From Planctomycetaceae bacterium (GTDB lineage: Bacteria; Planctomycetota; Planctomycetia; Pirellulales; Lacipirellulaceae), in assembly GCA_002713555.1 (NCBI GenBank), contig PATG01000064.1:23977-61890 (forward strand): a DNA stretch of 37,914 nt, in the 5' to 3' direction. Of the stretch, positions 28,268 through 36,903 are shown piece after piece. Numbering within the stretch: the first letter of the stretch is position 1; the number at the start of each line of letters is the position of its first letter. The translations under genes were made by a program, and so were the position numbers. Under the pieces are notes generated by a model. It was not told where the DNA came from. It saw only the letters and a program-made list of their open reading frames with translations, and ran no database searches.

Positions 28268-28753
28268 ATGGGTGATTGGCTTGAACTGGGCAAGAAAGCT
28301 CCTGCTTTTACACTGACAGCTGATGATGGCACAAAGGTTCGCCTGGCAGACCTGAAAGGTAGTCCCTTGGTGCTCTACTTTTATCCCAGAGACGATACTC
28401 CGGGCTGTACACGAGAAGCATGTGCTTTTCGTGATCAAAAAGCTGCCCTGAAAAAACTGGGTGCTCAGGTCTTTGGAATTAGTCCAGACGATGTGGCCAG
28501 CCATGCAAAATTTCGAGATAAATTCAAATTAAATTTTTTGTTATTGGCCGACCCAGGACACAAGGTATCTGAAAAGTACGGAGCCTGGCGTGAGAAAAAC
28601 ATGTATGGCAAAAAAACGATGGGTATCCAGCGCAGCACCTACTTGATCGATCCAAGCGGAAAAATCGCAAAGGTTTGGAAAAGTGTCAAAGTTGACGGTC
28701 ACGATGAGAAAGTGCTAGAAGCGTTGAGAGAAATGGCAACACATGAAGGTTGA
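28268..28753 (+). CDS. bcp: Thioredoxin-dependent thiol peroxidase, BCP/PrxQ type
   Basis: This 161-residue peroxiredoxin reduces peroxides using thioredoxin. The peroxidatic Cys47 lies in DDTPGCTREACAF, and Cys52 five residues later matches the resolving cysteine of the BCP/PrxQ subgroup. The C-terminal RSTYLIDPSGKIAKVWKSV also fits. The ATG at 28268 is chosen because the domain begins there (GDWLELGKKAPAFTL); the frame is open 64 codons further upstream but that part has no peroxiredoxin character. A long gene-poor region follows. Confidence 0.96.
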   Translation: MGDWLELGKKAPAFTLTADDGTKVRLADLKGSPLVLYFYPRDDTPGCTREACAFRDQKAALKKLGAQVFGISPDDVASHAKFRDKFKLNFLLLADPGHKVSEKYGAWREKNMYGKKTMGIQRSTYLIDPSGKIAKVWKSVKVDGHDEKVLEALREMATHEG

Positions 28754-29724
28754 ATTTCCTGCCCTGTTAGGAGTGAATAATCGGCACGATCGAACACCAA
28801 CTCCTGATCGTTATACAGCCTGTGAAAGCATGCCGGCGATGTCGATTCTGGCTTTTCTCTTTATTCTAAAACGGCCCATCAACTCAGTGATTGTCCAGCT
28901 TGCATTTAAATAGCGTGTAGAGTTGTCTTGTACACGGCAGAGACAAATGCCGAGTCGGCGGGCTCTGAACGGCTCCTCAATCGCTCGACCGACAATGTGG
29001 CCATCACCAAAGTATTCCACAAGAGATCCGTTGGTATGTGTTTCTTGTGGTGGCAGAAGACGCTGATTATAAGACAGCGAATTGGTGATGAACCTTGCCG
29101 CGAGGACGGGGGTCCTTGGAGTAGCAAGGTGACAGTGTGTTTGTGAAGCGGTCGTGGCCTTAGCCTCGTCCGCTTCGCGACCCTGCGAACCCTTATTTCA
29201 TCTGAGCAAACCAGACGGCTGTCTGAATGTAAATAGGTTGGTTAAGCGAAAATCTCTTTCGTTGCAAGGAACCCCAAGATGCCTTATCAAGCTATGAACA
29301 ATAAAGAATCTCTCTCATCCACGTGAGGCAAACGTGCTACAAGACCTGTACTGGAGTTGCGCAGACAACTTGCAGATGCAGTGGGAGAGTGCAGAAGATT
29401 CTGACTTGTAATCAGAAGATGTATGGATCGAAGTTTTGCCCAACCACATTATTGTCCGGCATTTGCCTGTAGTGCACCAACAAGTGCAGGTCGTTTTGAG
29501 CGATATGAAATTGAGTAAGCCCAGAAGTCATGCAAATTTCTAGAAAAAGCGAGGGTCTGATTTATAGCTCTTACTTCTTCCAGAAGCACCCTCCAGGGGG
29601 GGGGGGCGTTCTAGTGAATTTGGACAGTCAGGGAAGCACTCCCACCAGACCTTGCCGAACAACGTTTCGTTGGCGAAGATGAGCTGGACATTTTTATGCT
29701 TAAGGCTTAAGAGGTACTGTCGGC
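28754..29724. other. Near 1-kb stretch without a convincing gene
   Basis: I see no recognisable gene. A minus-strand frame ending at 28811 stays open to about 29160 but lacks a start with a ribosome binding site and any known motif. A plus-strand frame at 29334-29543 reads protein-like sequence interrupted by TAA at 29409-29411. A hairpin-forming pair GTGAAGCGG/CCGCTTCGC (29143-29178, one G:U-type mismatch) and a G11 run lie here. It may contain decayed genes or an unannotated RNA. Confidence 0.5.
29596..29606 (+). repeat. G11 homopolymer
   Basis: Eleven consecutive G occur at 29596-29606, 118 bases before the ftr start, in otherwise mixed sequence. Such runs slip easily in replication and in sequencing. 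No gene frame passes convincingly through it. Confidence 0.9.
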
Positions 29725-30612
29725 ATGCATATTGGCTCAACTCTGATTCTAGATACTTTTGCTGAAGCATTTCGCATGCGCTTTGCGAGGCTGTTAGTTA
29801 CGGCGACAAATGAATATTGGTTGGATATCGCGCTGCAGGAGTTCACAGGCTATGGTACATCGGTTATTGGTTGTGATGCGGAGATTGGTGTTGAGCAGAA
29901 ACTGGACGCCTCTGCAACTCCGGATGGACGACCTGGAGCCGCTGTCCTTCTCTTTGGGTTTTCCAGCGAAGCACTTTCTGAGGCAGTCCCCAACCGAGTT
30001 GGGCAATGCTTGATGACATGTCCTACGACATCCGTTTACAACGGTTTACCTGCTGCCGATGAATCGCTGTCTCTTGGCAAACATTTGCGTTATTTCGGTG
30101 ATGGTTTTCAGAAAAGTAAGCTAATCGATGGCAGGCGTTTTTGGCGCATTCCAGTTATGGATGGCGAATTTATAGTCGAACAGCAAGTTGGCATTTCCAA
30201 GGGAGTAGCTGGCGGAAATATTATCTTACAAGCGACAAGTCAGGAGATCGCTTTGGCCGCCGCCAAGCAGGTCAGTGATTCCCTGGCAACATTGCCAGGA
30301 ATCATCACACCTTTTCCGGGAGGAGTCGTACGCAGTGGTAGCAAGGTAGGTTCCCTCTATAAAGGTCTGGTCGCTTCAACGAATGACGCATTTTGCCCCA
30401 CGCTCCAGGGCCGTGTCGAAAGTCAGCTGGTCGATGGGGTCAATTGTTGTTACGAAATTGTTTTTGATGGTATCGATATGCCATCGGTTTCTAACGCCAC
30501 TCGGGTAGCCATGCAGTCGGCCGCTGGTGATGGTGTTCTGGCTATTGGTGCAGGGAACTATGGTGGCAAGCTTGGTAAGTTTTTCTTCCAGCTGAGGGAT
30601 TTGGTTGAATGA
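29725..30612 (+). CDS. ftr: Formylmethanofuran:tetrahydromethanopterin formyltransferase
   Basis: Ftr (FhcD in methylotrophs) transfers the formyl group between the methanofuran-type carrier and H4MPT in one-carbon metabolism, in the cytoplasm. The N-terminus matches the family closely (DTFAEAFRMRFARLLVTA, FTGYGTSVIGCDAEIGVE), as do the C-terminal RSGSKVGSLYKGLVAST and FCPTLQGRVES segments and GVLAIGAGNYGGKLGKF at the end. The length of 295 residues is normal. In bacteria the H4MPT branch is confined to methylotrophic proteobacteria, planctomycetes and a few other groups, so this supports the lineage assignment. The other fhc and mch/mtd genes are not in the window. The stop overlaps the next start (ATGA). 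Confidence 0.96.
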   Translation: MHIGSTLILDTFAEAFRMRFARLLVTATNEYWLDIALQEFTGYGTSVIGCDAEIGVEQKLDASATPDGRPGAAVLLFGFSSEALSEAVPNRVGQCLMTCPTTSVYNGLPAADESLSLGKHLRYFGDGFQKSKLIDGRRFWRIPVMDGEFIVEQQVGISKGVAGGNIILQATSQEIALAAAKQVSDSLATLPGIITPFPGGVVRSGSKVGSLYKGLVASTNDAFCPTLQGRVESQLVDGVNCCYEIVFDGIDMPSVSNATRVAMQSAAGDGVLAIGAGNYGGKLGKFFFQLRDLVE

Positions 30613-31889
30613 TTGCCTGCCGAAATACAGAGACAAAAAAGTCAGAACAATCTCGTAGTTTAGTATTTTTGTGCGACTCGTTAGTAATTCGGCAAGAAGT
30701 CATAGCATGGCTTTTTGTAGTTGTTCTGCTAGTTTGCAGAGTGCATGCCGCCGAGCCACTTGATGGTGAAGATGGTCGGCCTCTTGCTTTAAATCAGTTT
30801 TTGCCCCATACGGGCCTGGTGACACCAGCTGAAAACCCGCACCGAGCCAAATTCCCTGTAGTCGATGTTCACGTTCATCCTCGCTTGAAATTGCGGAGTA
30901 TTGAAGAACAGATCGATGAATACGTACGTGTGATGGATAAGCAAAACATCGCCTTGAGCGTGAGTCTTGATGGACAATTGGGCGAATCTTTGGAAGAGCA
31001 TAAGAAATATTTATGGACCAAGTACCGTGATCGCTTTGTCTTATTTGCAAATATCGATTGGCAGGGTAGCGGAAAAAGTGAGGAGCCAGGCAGTTGGGAT
31101 TGTCATCGTGGAGAGTTCGGTCGCCGAATGGTAATGGCCTTAAAAGAGGCTAAAAAGCAGGGTGTGTCAGGTCTGAAAATTCACAAAATGCTGGGTCTCT
31201 TTTACCGCAACCCTGATGGCTCCTTCATGGAAATTGACGACCCGCGGTGGGATCCCATCTGGGAAGTTTGCGGAAAACTTAAACTCCCCGTATTGATACA
31301 CACGGGTGATCCTGTGGCATTTTTTCGTCCAGTGGACCGCTTCAATGAACGTTGGGAGGAACTGAGTCGACACCCGGACTGGAGTTACTCTGGAGAAGAG
31401 TTTCCCACGCATGCAGAGTTACTAGCAGCGCGCAATCGAGTCATTGCCAGGCATCCAGAGACAATATTTATAGGTGCTCATGTGGCTGGGTACCCAGAAA
31501 ATCTTGCCGAAGTTGGCAAATGGCTTAAAAAATATCCAAATCTACATGTCGAAATTGCTGCTCGAATTGCTGAGCTGGGTCGACAGCCATTTACGGCTCG
31601 AAAATTTTTTCTGGAGTATCCCGATCGAATTATGTTTGGTACCGATGGCCCCAGGTCGGTTGCGCGGTTAAGGCCCCATTGGCGGTTGCTCGAAACGCGT
31701 GATGAATATTTTTCATATGCTGAAAATCAATATCCACCCCAGGGATTCTGGAATATTTATGGCTTGGATTTGCCTGATGAAGTGCTGCGTAAAGTCTATG
31801 CAGAAAACGCAGCCAGGTTGATTCCAGGTGTTTCAGAGCGTTTAAAGAAGTATTCCGAAAGGGGAGGGGCTGGAGCGAAAATAGATTAG
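30609..31889 (+). CDS. Exported amidohydrolase-2-type TIM-barrel hydrolase
   Basis: The metal-dependent amidohydrolase signature is present: HxH in VDVHVHPRL, a Lys in GLKIHKMLG, His in PVLIHTGDP and IGAHVAGY, and the C-terminal Asp in IMFGTDGPRS. A hydrophobic stretch ending in CRVHAAEP (about residues 31-48) looks like a signal peptide with a long leader, so the true start may be one of the later GTG/TTG codons rather than the ATG at 30609. That ATG overlaps the ftr stop, which suggests translational coupling. Substrates in this family include decarboxylated and hydrolysed small acids; nothing here decides which. The extra insert around WDCHRGEFGRR and DRFNERWEELSRHP is notable. Confidence 0.88.
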   Translation: MIACRNTETKKSEQSRSLVFLCDSLVIRQEVIAWLFVVVLLVCRVHAAEPLDGEDGRPLALNQFLPHTGLVTPAENPHRAKFPVVDVHVHPRLKLRSIEEQIDEYVRVMDKQNIALSVSLDGQLGESLEEHKKYLWTKYRDRFVLFANIDWQGSGKSEEPGSWDCHRGEFGRRMVMALKEAKKQGVSGLKIHKMLGLFYRNPDGSFMEIDDPRWDPIWEVCGKLKLPVLIHTGDPVAFFRPVDRFNERWEELSRHPDWSYSGEEFPTHAELLAARNRVIARHPETIFIGAHVAGYPENLAEVGKWLKKYPNLHVEIAARIAELGRQPFTARKFFLEYPDRIMFGTDGPRSVARLRPHWRLLETRDEYFSYAENQYPPQGFWNIYGLDLPDEVLRKVYAENAARLIPGVSERLKKYSERGGAGAKID

Positions 31890-32155
31890 AATTTCCCCTC
31901 ATTTTACCTGGCCTCTATGCGACATACGAATTGGGCCTTCTGATACAAATCGAAGCTTCAGTGCCCGATTGGATGAAATATCCAGTTAGATAGATACTTT
32001 AGAGAATAGTTTGCGGAGAAAAGTGGTTTCAGAACTTGTATCTTTTCCAACAAAACCGTTGCCATCCCATACTCCTGGTTGTTAAACTTGGGTTCGTTTG
32101 GAGGTTGTCCAGAAGGATAATCTCGTTTCTTTTCTTCTCAGGATTTTGTAAGTAT

Positions 32156-33781
32156 ATGAGTGCCGAAACCAAGGCGACTGAACCAGTGGCCCAGCCTACC
32201 GATTCCGAAGCAACAGCAACTCCATCAAAGCTTGAAGCTACAGGACCCAATGCTACACAGAGTGGTAGTGAAGGTAGTAGCTCTGAGGGCAGTAGACCTC
32301 AGGGTAGTAATCCTGAGGAGGGGACTGCTGGAGGTCAGACATCTTCTCCTGTCGAAACGGGTACCCTAGAAACAGGAGATGCAGTGGTTGAGGATCGACC
32401 CAGTGTAAGGATCCAGGTAGGCTCCCAGCGCGAAGGCGATTCTTCTGCAGAAGCAAGGCCGGTTGCTTCGCAGCAGGCAGCGTCGTCACAATCTCAGGTT
32501 GCTGAATCTGCACCGAAAAAGAGCAATTATCCACCACCCAATGTACTTGACCCACTTCCTCCTGAAGTGGAGATGGAAATTGAAGCAGCCTTGGGTGGAA
32601 AATCGCTGGATGAAATAATGGACGATTCCGCTGAAGCCACAGGTGAGGAATTGGCGCCAGAAACAAAGCTCACAGGAACGGTGGTCAAAATCCATCGCGA
32701 AGACGTATTTCTGGAACTGGGTGGTCGTAACCAAGGCCTGTTACCACTAAAGCAATTCGATAAGTTGGAGCCACCCGCCGAGGGATCCACGCTGGAAGTG
32801 GTAGTCTCGCGATACAACTCGGAACAAGGTTTTTATGAAGTTTCACTTCCCACAGCATCAGTTGCTGTTGGAAATTGGGATGAAGTAGAGGTCGGCCAAC
32901 TCGTTGATGTCACAATTACCGGATCGAATAAGGGTGGACTCGAATGCCAGGTTTCAAATATTCGCGGTTTCATTCCAATGGGTCAAATATCGATCTACCG
33001 CGTTGAAAACGCTGAAGAATATGTTGGGCAAAAACTAAGCTGTGTGATTACCGAAGCCAATCGCGAGCGCAAAAATCTGGTACTCAGTCACCGGGCCTTG
33101 ATGGAGCGTGAGAGAAAAGAAAAGCGTGAAAAATTGATAAAGGAGTTGGCACCTGGACAAATTCACGAAGGCATTGTCCGGAGTCTACGTGACTTTGGTG
33201 CTTTTGTCGATCTTGGTGGTATCGATGGCATGGTTCACGTGAGTCAGCTCAGCTGGGAGCGGATTAAGCACCCCAGCGAAGTGCTCGAAGTTGGACAGAC
33301 GATAAAAGTGCGTATCGAAAAAGTCGATCAAGAATCAGGAAAAATCGCACTCGTGTATCGAGATCTGGCAGACAATCCCTGGGATAGCGTTTCCAGTAAA
33401 TACGCGATTGGATCAACGGTCAGTGGCAAGGTCACCAAGCTCATGCAATTTGGTGCTTTTGTTAGACTGGAAGCAGGCGTTGAAGGACTGATTCACATTT
33501 CTGAAATGGGTCATGGCCGAGTGAATCGGGCCGGAGATGTGGTGAGTGAGGGGCAGGAGGTTGAAGTGAAAGTGCTGGCAGTGGATGTCAGTGCTCAGCG
33601 AATCGGTCTATCCCTTAAGGCACTCATGCCCAAACCCGAAAAACCGAAACCTCCTGAGCCGGATCCAGCTGAAGTCGCAGCAGCAGCGGAAGCCAAGCGT
33701 AAACGCGAGGAGCAAGCGAAGCACTTAAAAGGAGGTGTCAGTGCTCCTAGCGGTGGCGAGAAATTTGGACTGAAATGGTAG
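32156..33781 (+). CDS. rpsA: Four-S1-domain RNA-binding protein, ribosomal protein S1-like
   Basis: I place the start at the ATG at 32156, giving 541 residues; the frame is open 40 codons further up but that part is unlike the rest. The first ~165 residues are low-complexity, acidic and rich in Ser, Gly, Thr, Gln and Glu (GSEGSSSEGSRPQGS). Four S1 OB-fold domains follow at about 172-235, 246-315, 333-405 and 418-490; the last two are the most typical (RDFGAFVDLGGIDGMVHVSQ, MQFGAFVRLEAGVEGLIHIS). A Lys/Pro/Glu-rich tail ends the protein. It probably serves as the S1 protein in translation initiation, though it has fewer domains than the six of E. coli RpsA and could be an S1 paralogue. Confidence 0.88.
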   Translation: MSAETKATEPVAQPTDSEATATPSKLEATGPNATQSGSEGSSSEGSRPQGSNPEEGTAGGQTSSPVETGTLETGDAVVEDRPSVRIQVGSQREGDSSAEARPVASQQAASSQSQVAESAPKKSNYPPPNVLDPLPPEVEMEIEAALGGKSLDEIMDDSAEATGEELAPETKLTGTVVKIHREDVFLELGGRNQGLLPLKQFDKLEPPAEGSTLEVVVSRYNSEQGFYEVSLPTASVAVGNWDEVEVGQLVDVTITGSNKGGLECQVSNIRGFIPMGQISIYRVENAEEYVGQKLSCVITEANRERKNLVLSHRALMERERKEKREKLIKELAPGQIHEGIVRSLRDFGAFVDLGGIDGMVHVSQLSWERIKHPSEVLEVGQTIKVRIEKVDQESGKIALVYRDLADNPWDSVSSKYAIGSTVSGKVTKLMQFGAFVRLEAGVEGLIHISEMGHGRVNRAGDVVSEGQEVEVKVLAVDVSAQRIGLSLKALMPKPEKPKPPEPDPAEVAAAAEAKRKREEQAKHLKGGVSAPSGGEKFGLKW

Positions 33782-33919
33782 TTGCTGGATTGCCATAGTC
33801 AACTTTAGTTCCTCGACTTTCATTTCAAAAGTTTGAGGCCAAATTTTCGTGTTCCCACGCTTCGGGGCGCACGTTCTTCTGGGTTCACTTTCTTTAAGGT
33901 TCACTTTCTCCAGGGCCAC

Positions 33920-34882
33920 ATGTTTCATTGGGACAATGGTTTGTTTCTGACTGCGGCTGGCTTGGCCGTGGATGTTCCGCGCAGACAAAAGCGTGGTTTC
34001 ATGTCGCATGCTCATGCGGATCATATCGCTTCGCATGAGATGGCACTATGCACGCCCGATACGGCTGCCCTCTACCGACATCGTCGTGGAATCAGAAACC
34101 GAGTTCTGGAGATGCCCTATTATGAAACGATTGAGTTTGGACCTCTCCAGCTGACATCCTACCCTGCGGGGCATTGCTTAGGTTCGGCGATGCTGTTTGC
34201 CGAAGGAGACCAGCAATCATTACTTTTTACGGGTGACTACAAGTTAGGTCCTTCGGCTACGAGTGAGACCGCAGAATTGCCGCCCGCCGATATCCTGGTG
34301 ATGGAAAGCACGTTTGGCAAACCCAAATATCAGTTGCCACCACGGGAAGAAGTGATTGATGAATTGATAGCACTGGTGAAAAGCACACTTGAGGCTCAGC
34401 GCACCCCGGTTATACATGCCTATGCGCTTGGAAAATCTCAAGAAGTCACGAAACTGCTGACATCGGCAGGTATCTCGGTAGTTCAACATCCCACCATTTT
34501 CGCAGTCAGCGAAGTCTACGAAGCCCGAGGCATGAAATTAGGGCAAGTCTCGAAGTACGACGGCAAAGTTTCTGCGGACCAGGCAGTGATTACATTGCCA
34601 AAAGGGATGAAAGGATTCCGTCTGGCAGGTCTTGTAGAACCCGTGAGTATTGCCGTAACGGGATGGGCCATGGATTCGAGTACAAAATACCGACAAAAAG
34701 TGGATTACGCTTTACCGCTTTCAGATCATGCAGATTTTAACCAGCTCATAGAAACAGTCGAGCGTGTTGGCCCGCAAGCGATCTACTGTACCCATGGCCC
34801 GCGCGAGTTCGTCGAACATCTGCGCGTGCGCGGGTTTAACGCCTTTCCAATCACAGGGTGCTACCAAACACGCATGTTTTGA
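33920..34882 (+). CDS. MBL-fold/beta-CASP-type exonuclease-like hydrolase
   Basis: The zinc motif is HAHADH (GFMSHAHADHIASHE), followed by PAGHCLGSAMLF, the Asp in LLFTGDYKLG, and the C-terminal SDHADF and CTHGP segments. This order is typical of the CPSF73/beta-CASP-like group that includes the putative exonucleases paired with ATP-dependent DNA ligase and helicase in other bacteria. The start at 33920 (320 residues) begins right at the domain; the frame runs back to 33833 through a tandem GGTTCACTTTCT repeat (33882-33893, 33898-33909). No ligase partner is seen nearby. Substrate, DNA or RNA, is undetermined. Confidence 0.88.
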   Translation: MFHWDNGLFLTAAGLAVDVPRRQKRGFMSHAHADHIASHEMALCTPDTAALYRHRRGIRNRVLEMPYYETIEFGPLQLTSYPAGHCLGSAMLFAEGDQQSLLFTGDYKLGPSATSETAELPPADILVMESTFGKPKYQLPPREEVIDELIALVKSTLEAQRTPVIHAYALGKSQEVTKLLTSAGISVVQHPTIFAVSEVYEARGMKLGQVSKYDGKVSADQAVITLPKGMKGFRLAGLVEPVSIAVTGWAMDSSTKYRQKVDYALPLSDHADFNQLIETVERVGPQAIYCTHGPREFVEHLRVRGFNAFPITGCYQTRMF

Positions 34883-35185
34883 CCAACGGCGAATATTTTT
34901 AGAATTCAGACATGCCATCACTATTGCTGGAAACGTCTTGAGAAGAATTGGGCCAGGTAGCAGACGTAAAAATAGCGAATCCAATCAATATCTCCGACGT
35001 GCTAGCAAAGTGACCTGACCGTCTATGAGGCTTGTGCCAACAGTTGAGGGAGTGTCCTGACTGGATGGTAACGATTTTGCTGATTCTCTCAGTGAGCAGG
35101 GGTCGAATCTGATTATGTATGCCACCTGCGGAGCAGGAAATATGCGCGCAACATTACCGGGCAAATTCCCAGGGAAGGGGGAGTC
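34883..35185. other. Intergenic region before the broken lipoprotein gene
   Basis: About 300 bases hold no gene that I can support. A purine-rich GGGAAGGGGGAG immediately before 35186 is a strong ribosome binding site for the lipoprotein start. No clear promoter or terminator is visible. Confidence 0.5.
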
Positions 35186-36634
35186 ATGATTTTGGACAAC
35201 CGGAACAATCCGTATGTCTTCAGGGCGCTAAGTCACAGCAAGCGTCTGTGTATGGCGCTCCTGAGCATGGTTGTCCTGTGTGCATGTGGACAGAGCCATA
35301 CGGATTTAGAAAAAATATATGCTGAATTGGATGCACCCACCGCATGGTCACGGCCACCCTCGGTGCAGTTGGTTGATTTTGAATCCCAAATTCCTGCCAC
35401 GATTGAAACCTCACCAGGCAATTTGAGCCAGCAGAACAGCTTGCGTGTTGCTGGGATGCTGCCCATCCCCTACATCCCCTCTAAAAAGCTAGCTAAACAA
35501 AAATATTGGTCATTCCCAAGTGAGGATTCCAGCGAGGACTCCCAGGAACCTCAGCTGATCCGTTTGCCTCCAGTTGATGAGACAAATCATGATGAGCCGA
35601 ATCAAAAGATCGCGCAGCTCATGCCACCGCAATCGATCACACCGGATCAGCTTCTGCTCTTGCCTTCGGGAACGGATGAAAATTCTTCAGCTGGTTCGGA
35701 GCAGTAAAAGCTTCATCAGGAACCTCAAGTAGAATCTCTGCCTGCTCTTGAAACGTCCGGGACACTCGATGCGTTTTAGGCACCTAACAGGAGTGTAGCT
35801 GGTACTGGCGAGGGAGAGAAATCATCAGCTACAACCCTGAAAGAGAAAGCCAACAAGATCATACAGTTGGCACCAAACACCAATTTTTCAAGTGAAGAAC
35901 AACGCTTACTGCAAGCTGTCATACGCGAAATAACATCAGCGTCTACGGGTGTATTTACCGATGCACGGCTGGAGCAAGAAGCGAAGGAAAAGATTTCAGA
36001 AGCATTCGAACTAGCCAACCGTCGCGCCCACTATGCGGCTCAGCAGGAACTAGTTGAAGTCATGCGAATGATTTCACAGGCCAAGGACACACAGCAGGGG
36101 GAACCCGTAAGAACCTTTGCGCTCGCATCCGGCCTGCGTGCACTGGATGAAGCCGAAGATTTTGCCCCGCACGGTACCCAATTGGAAGCCGAGCTGAATC
36201 TAAGGGTATTTACCGCATCGCACCGCATGCAAATTGCGAAGGAAGTTGATCATCAGGGAGTCTTGCCACAACAAATGATGGCCATCTATTACCGCTATGC
36301 GCAGCTTAAAGTGGCTTTGTCGGTAGCTGGCGAACCCGCAGGATCGATGGCCTTGCATACCCTGGGCAAGATATACCGTCAGCTGGGAATGTTTGAACCA
36401 CAACGACATCTTCTTGCCACCCGCAGGGCCATAGCCTACCAGCAGGCTACCCTGCTAGCACGCCACGATAATTATTTGCCCGCTCGCCAGATGGCCGTAC
36501 TACTGGCAGATGCTGGACATCTTGCTGAAGTCCAAGAACTTTTGACCCAGGTTTTGAATTTTCTTATCCTTCGTAATCTGTTTCACGCTCAAGCCATTCT
36601 AAATAGGATTTGCTGCCCGCAACAATTGAAGTAG
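35186..36634 (+). pseudogene. Lipoprotein gene interrupted by two in-frame stops
   Basis: The start ATG follows GGGGGAG. Residues 1-33 carry a signal with lipobox VLCAC. The frame continues as a Pro/Gln/Ser-rich linker to TAA at 35705-35707, then in the same frame through 23 codons to TAG at 35777-35779, then again in the same frame through about 285 codons of well-formed helical sequence (EAKEKISEAFELANRRAHYA, GLRALDEAEDFAPHGTQLEAE, GSMALHTLGKIYRQLGMFEP). The resumption in one frame after each stop, with amino-acid composition unchanged, shows that one gene was cut by two nonsense changes. The C-terminal 25 residues overlap cutA on the other strand and look out of character, so the true 3' end may also be altered. 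The helical part recalls TPR/SEL-type scaffolds. Function unknown; a fragment from an internal start near 35867 could still be made. Confidence 0.82.
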
Positions 36635-36890
36635 CGAGGATCTCCGGGCATTCGTATTCGTGCAATTGGCAGATTCTTTTTTCAATTTCAGAGAAAAGTC
36701 TTCGATTTGACTTTGCGGTGCAAACCCATTCATAGGCCGTTTCTATTTTTCCTTGCCAGCGGTACGTGCTCTGCACGGGACCCAGGACTTGAACACAAGC
36801 AGCTAGACTACTGGCGACCAGGGATTCGGCAATTTTCCGAGCTAGTTGCTCCGTGGGCACGGTTGTAGAAATCTGTAAAAAATCGTGCAT
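36564..36890 (-). CDS. cutA: CutA-family protein
   Basis: The 108-residue protein matches the CutA trimeric family: ISTTVPTEQLARKIAESLV, SSLAACVQVLGPVQSTYRW, EWVCTAKSNRRLF and the YECPEILATSIVAGS strand near the end. CutA proteins are small ferredoxin-like trimers linked to divalent metal tolerance in E. coli, with unclear general function. I use the ATG at 36890; an upstream ATG at 36917 overlaps the preceding hydrolase gene. It lies 13 bases after the hydrolase stop and is probably co-transcribed with it. Its 3' end overlaps the broken lipoprotein gene by 71 bases. Confidence 0.94.
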   Translation of the reverse strand: MHDFLQISTTVPTEQLARKIAESLVASSLAACVQVLGPVQSTYRWQGKIETAYEWVCTAKSNRRLFSEIEKRICQLHEYECPEILATSIVAGSKSYLEWLERETDYEG

Positions 36891-36903
36891 CTGGTATTCC
36901 TGC

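Noticed and set aside
28811..29160. Minus-strand open frame ending at 28811 with partly protein-like sequence (VEYFGDGHIVGRAIEEPF).
   Set aside because: No start with a ribosome binding site, no recognised motif, and unusual composition; left as part of the gene-poor stretch.
29375..29460. tRNA-Thr(TGT)-like stretch: D-arm-like TGCAGTGGGAGAGTGCA and an anticodon-like stem-loop TTCTGA-CTTGTAA-TCAGAA.
   Set aside because: The spacing between the two arms is wrong, no T-arm with TTCGA and paired stem follows, and no acceptor stem can be formed.
35705..35779. Programmed readthrough or stop-codon reassignment for the interrupted genes.
   Set aside because: Intact genes in the window end with TAA, TAG and TGA alike, and the other interrupted gene also needs two frame corrections, so mutation is simpler. 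No SECIS- or PYLIS-like element was looked for beyond inspection by eye.
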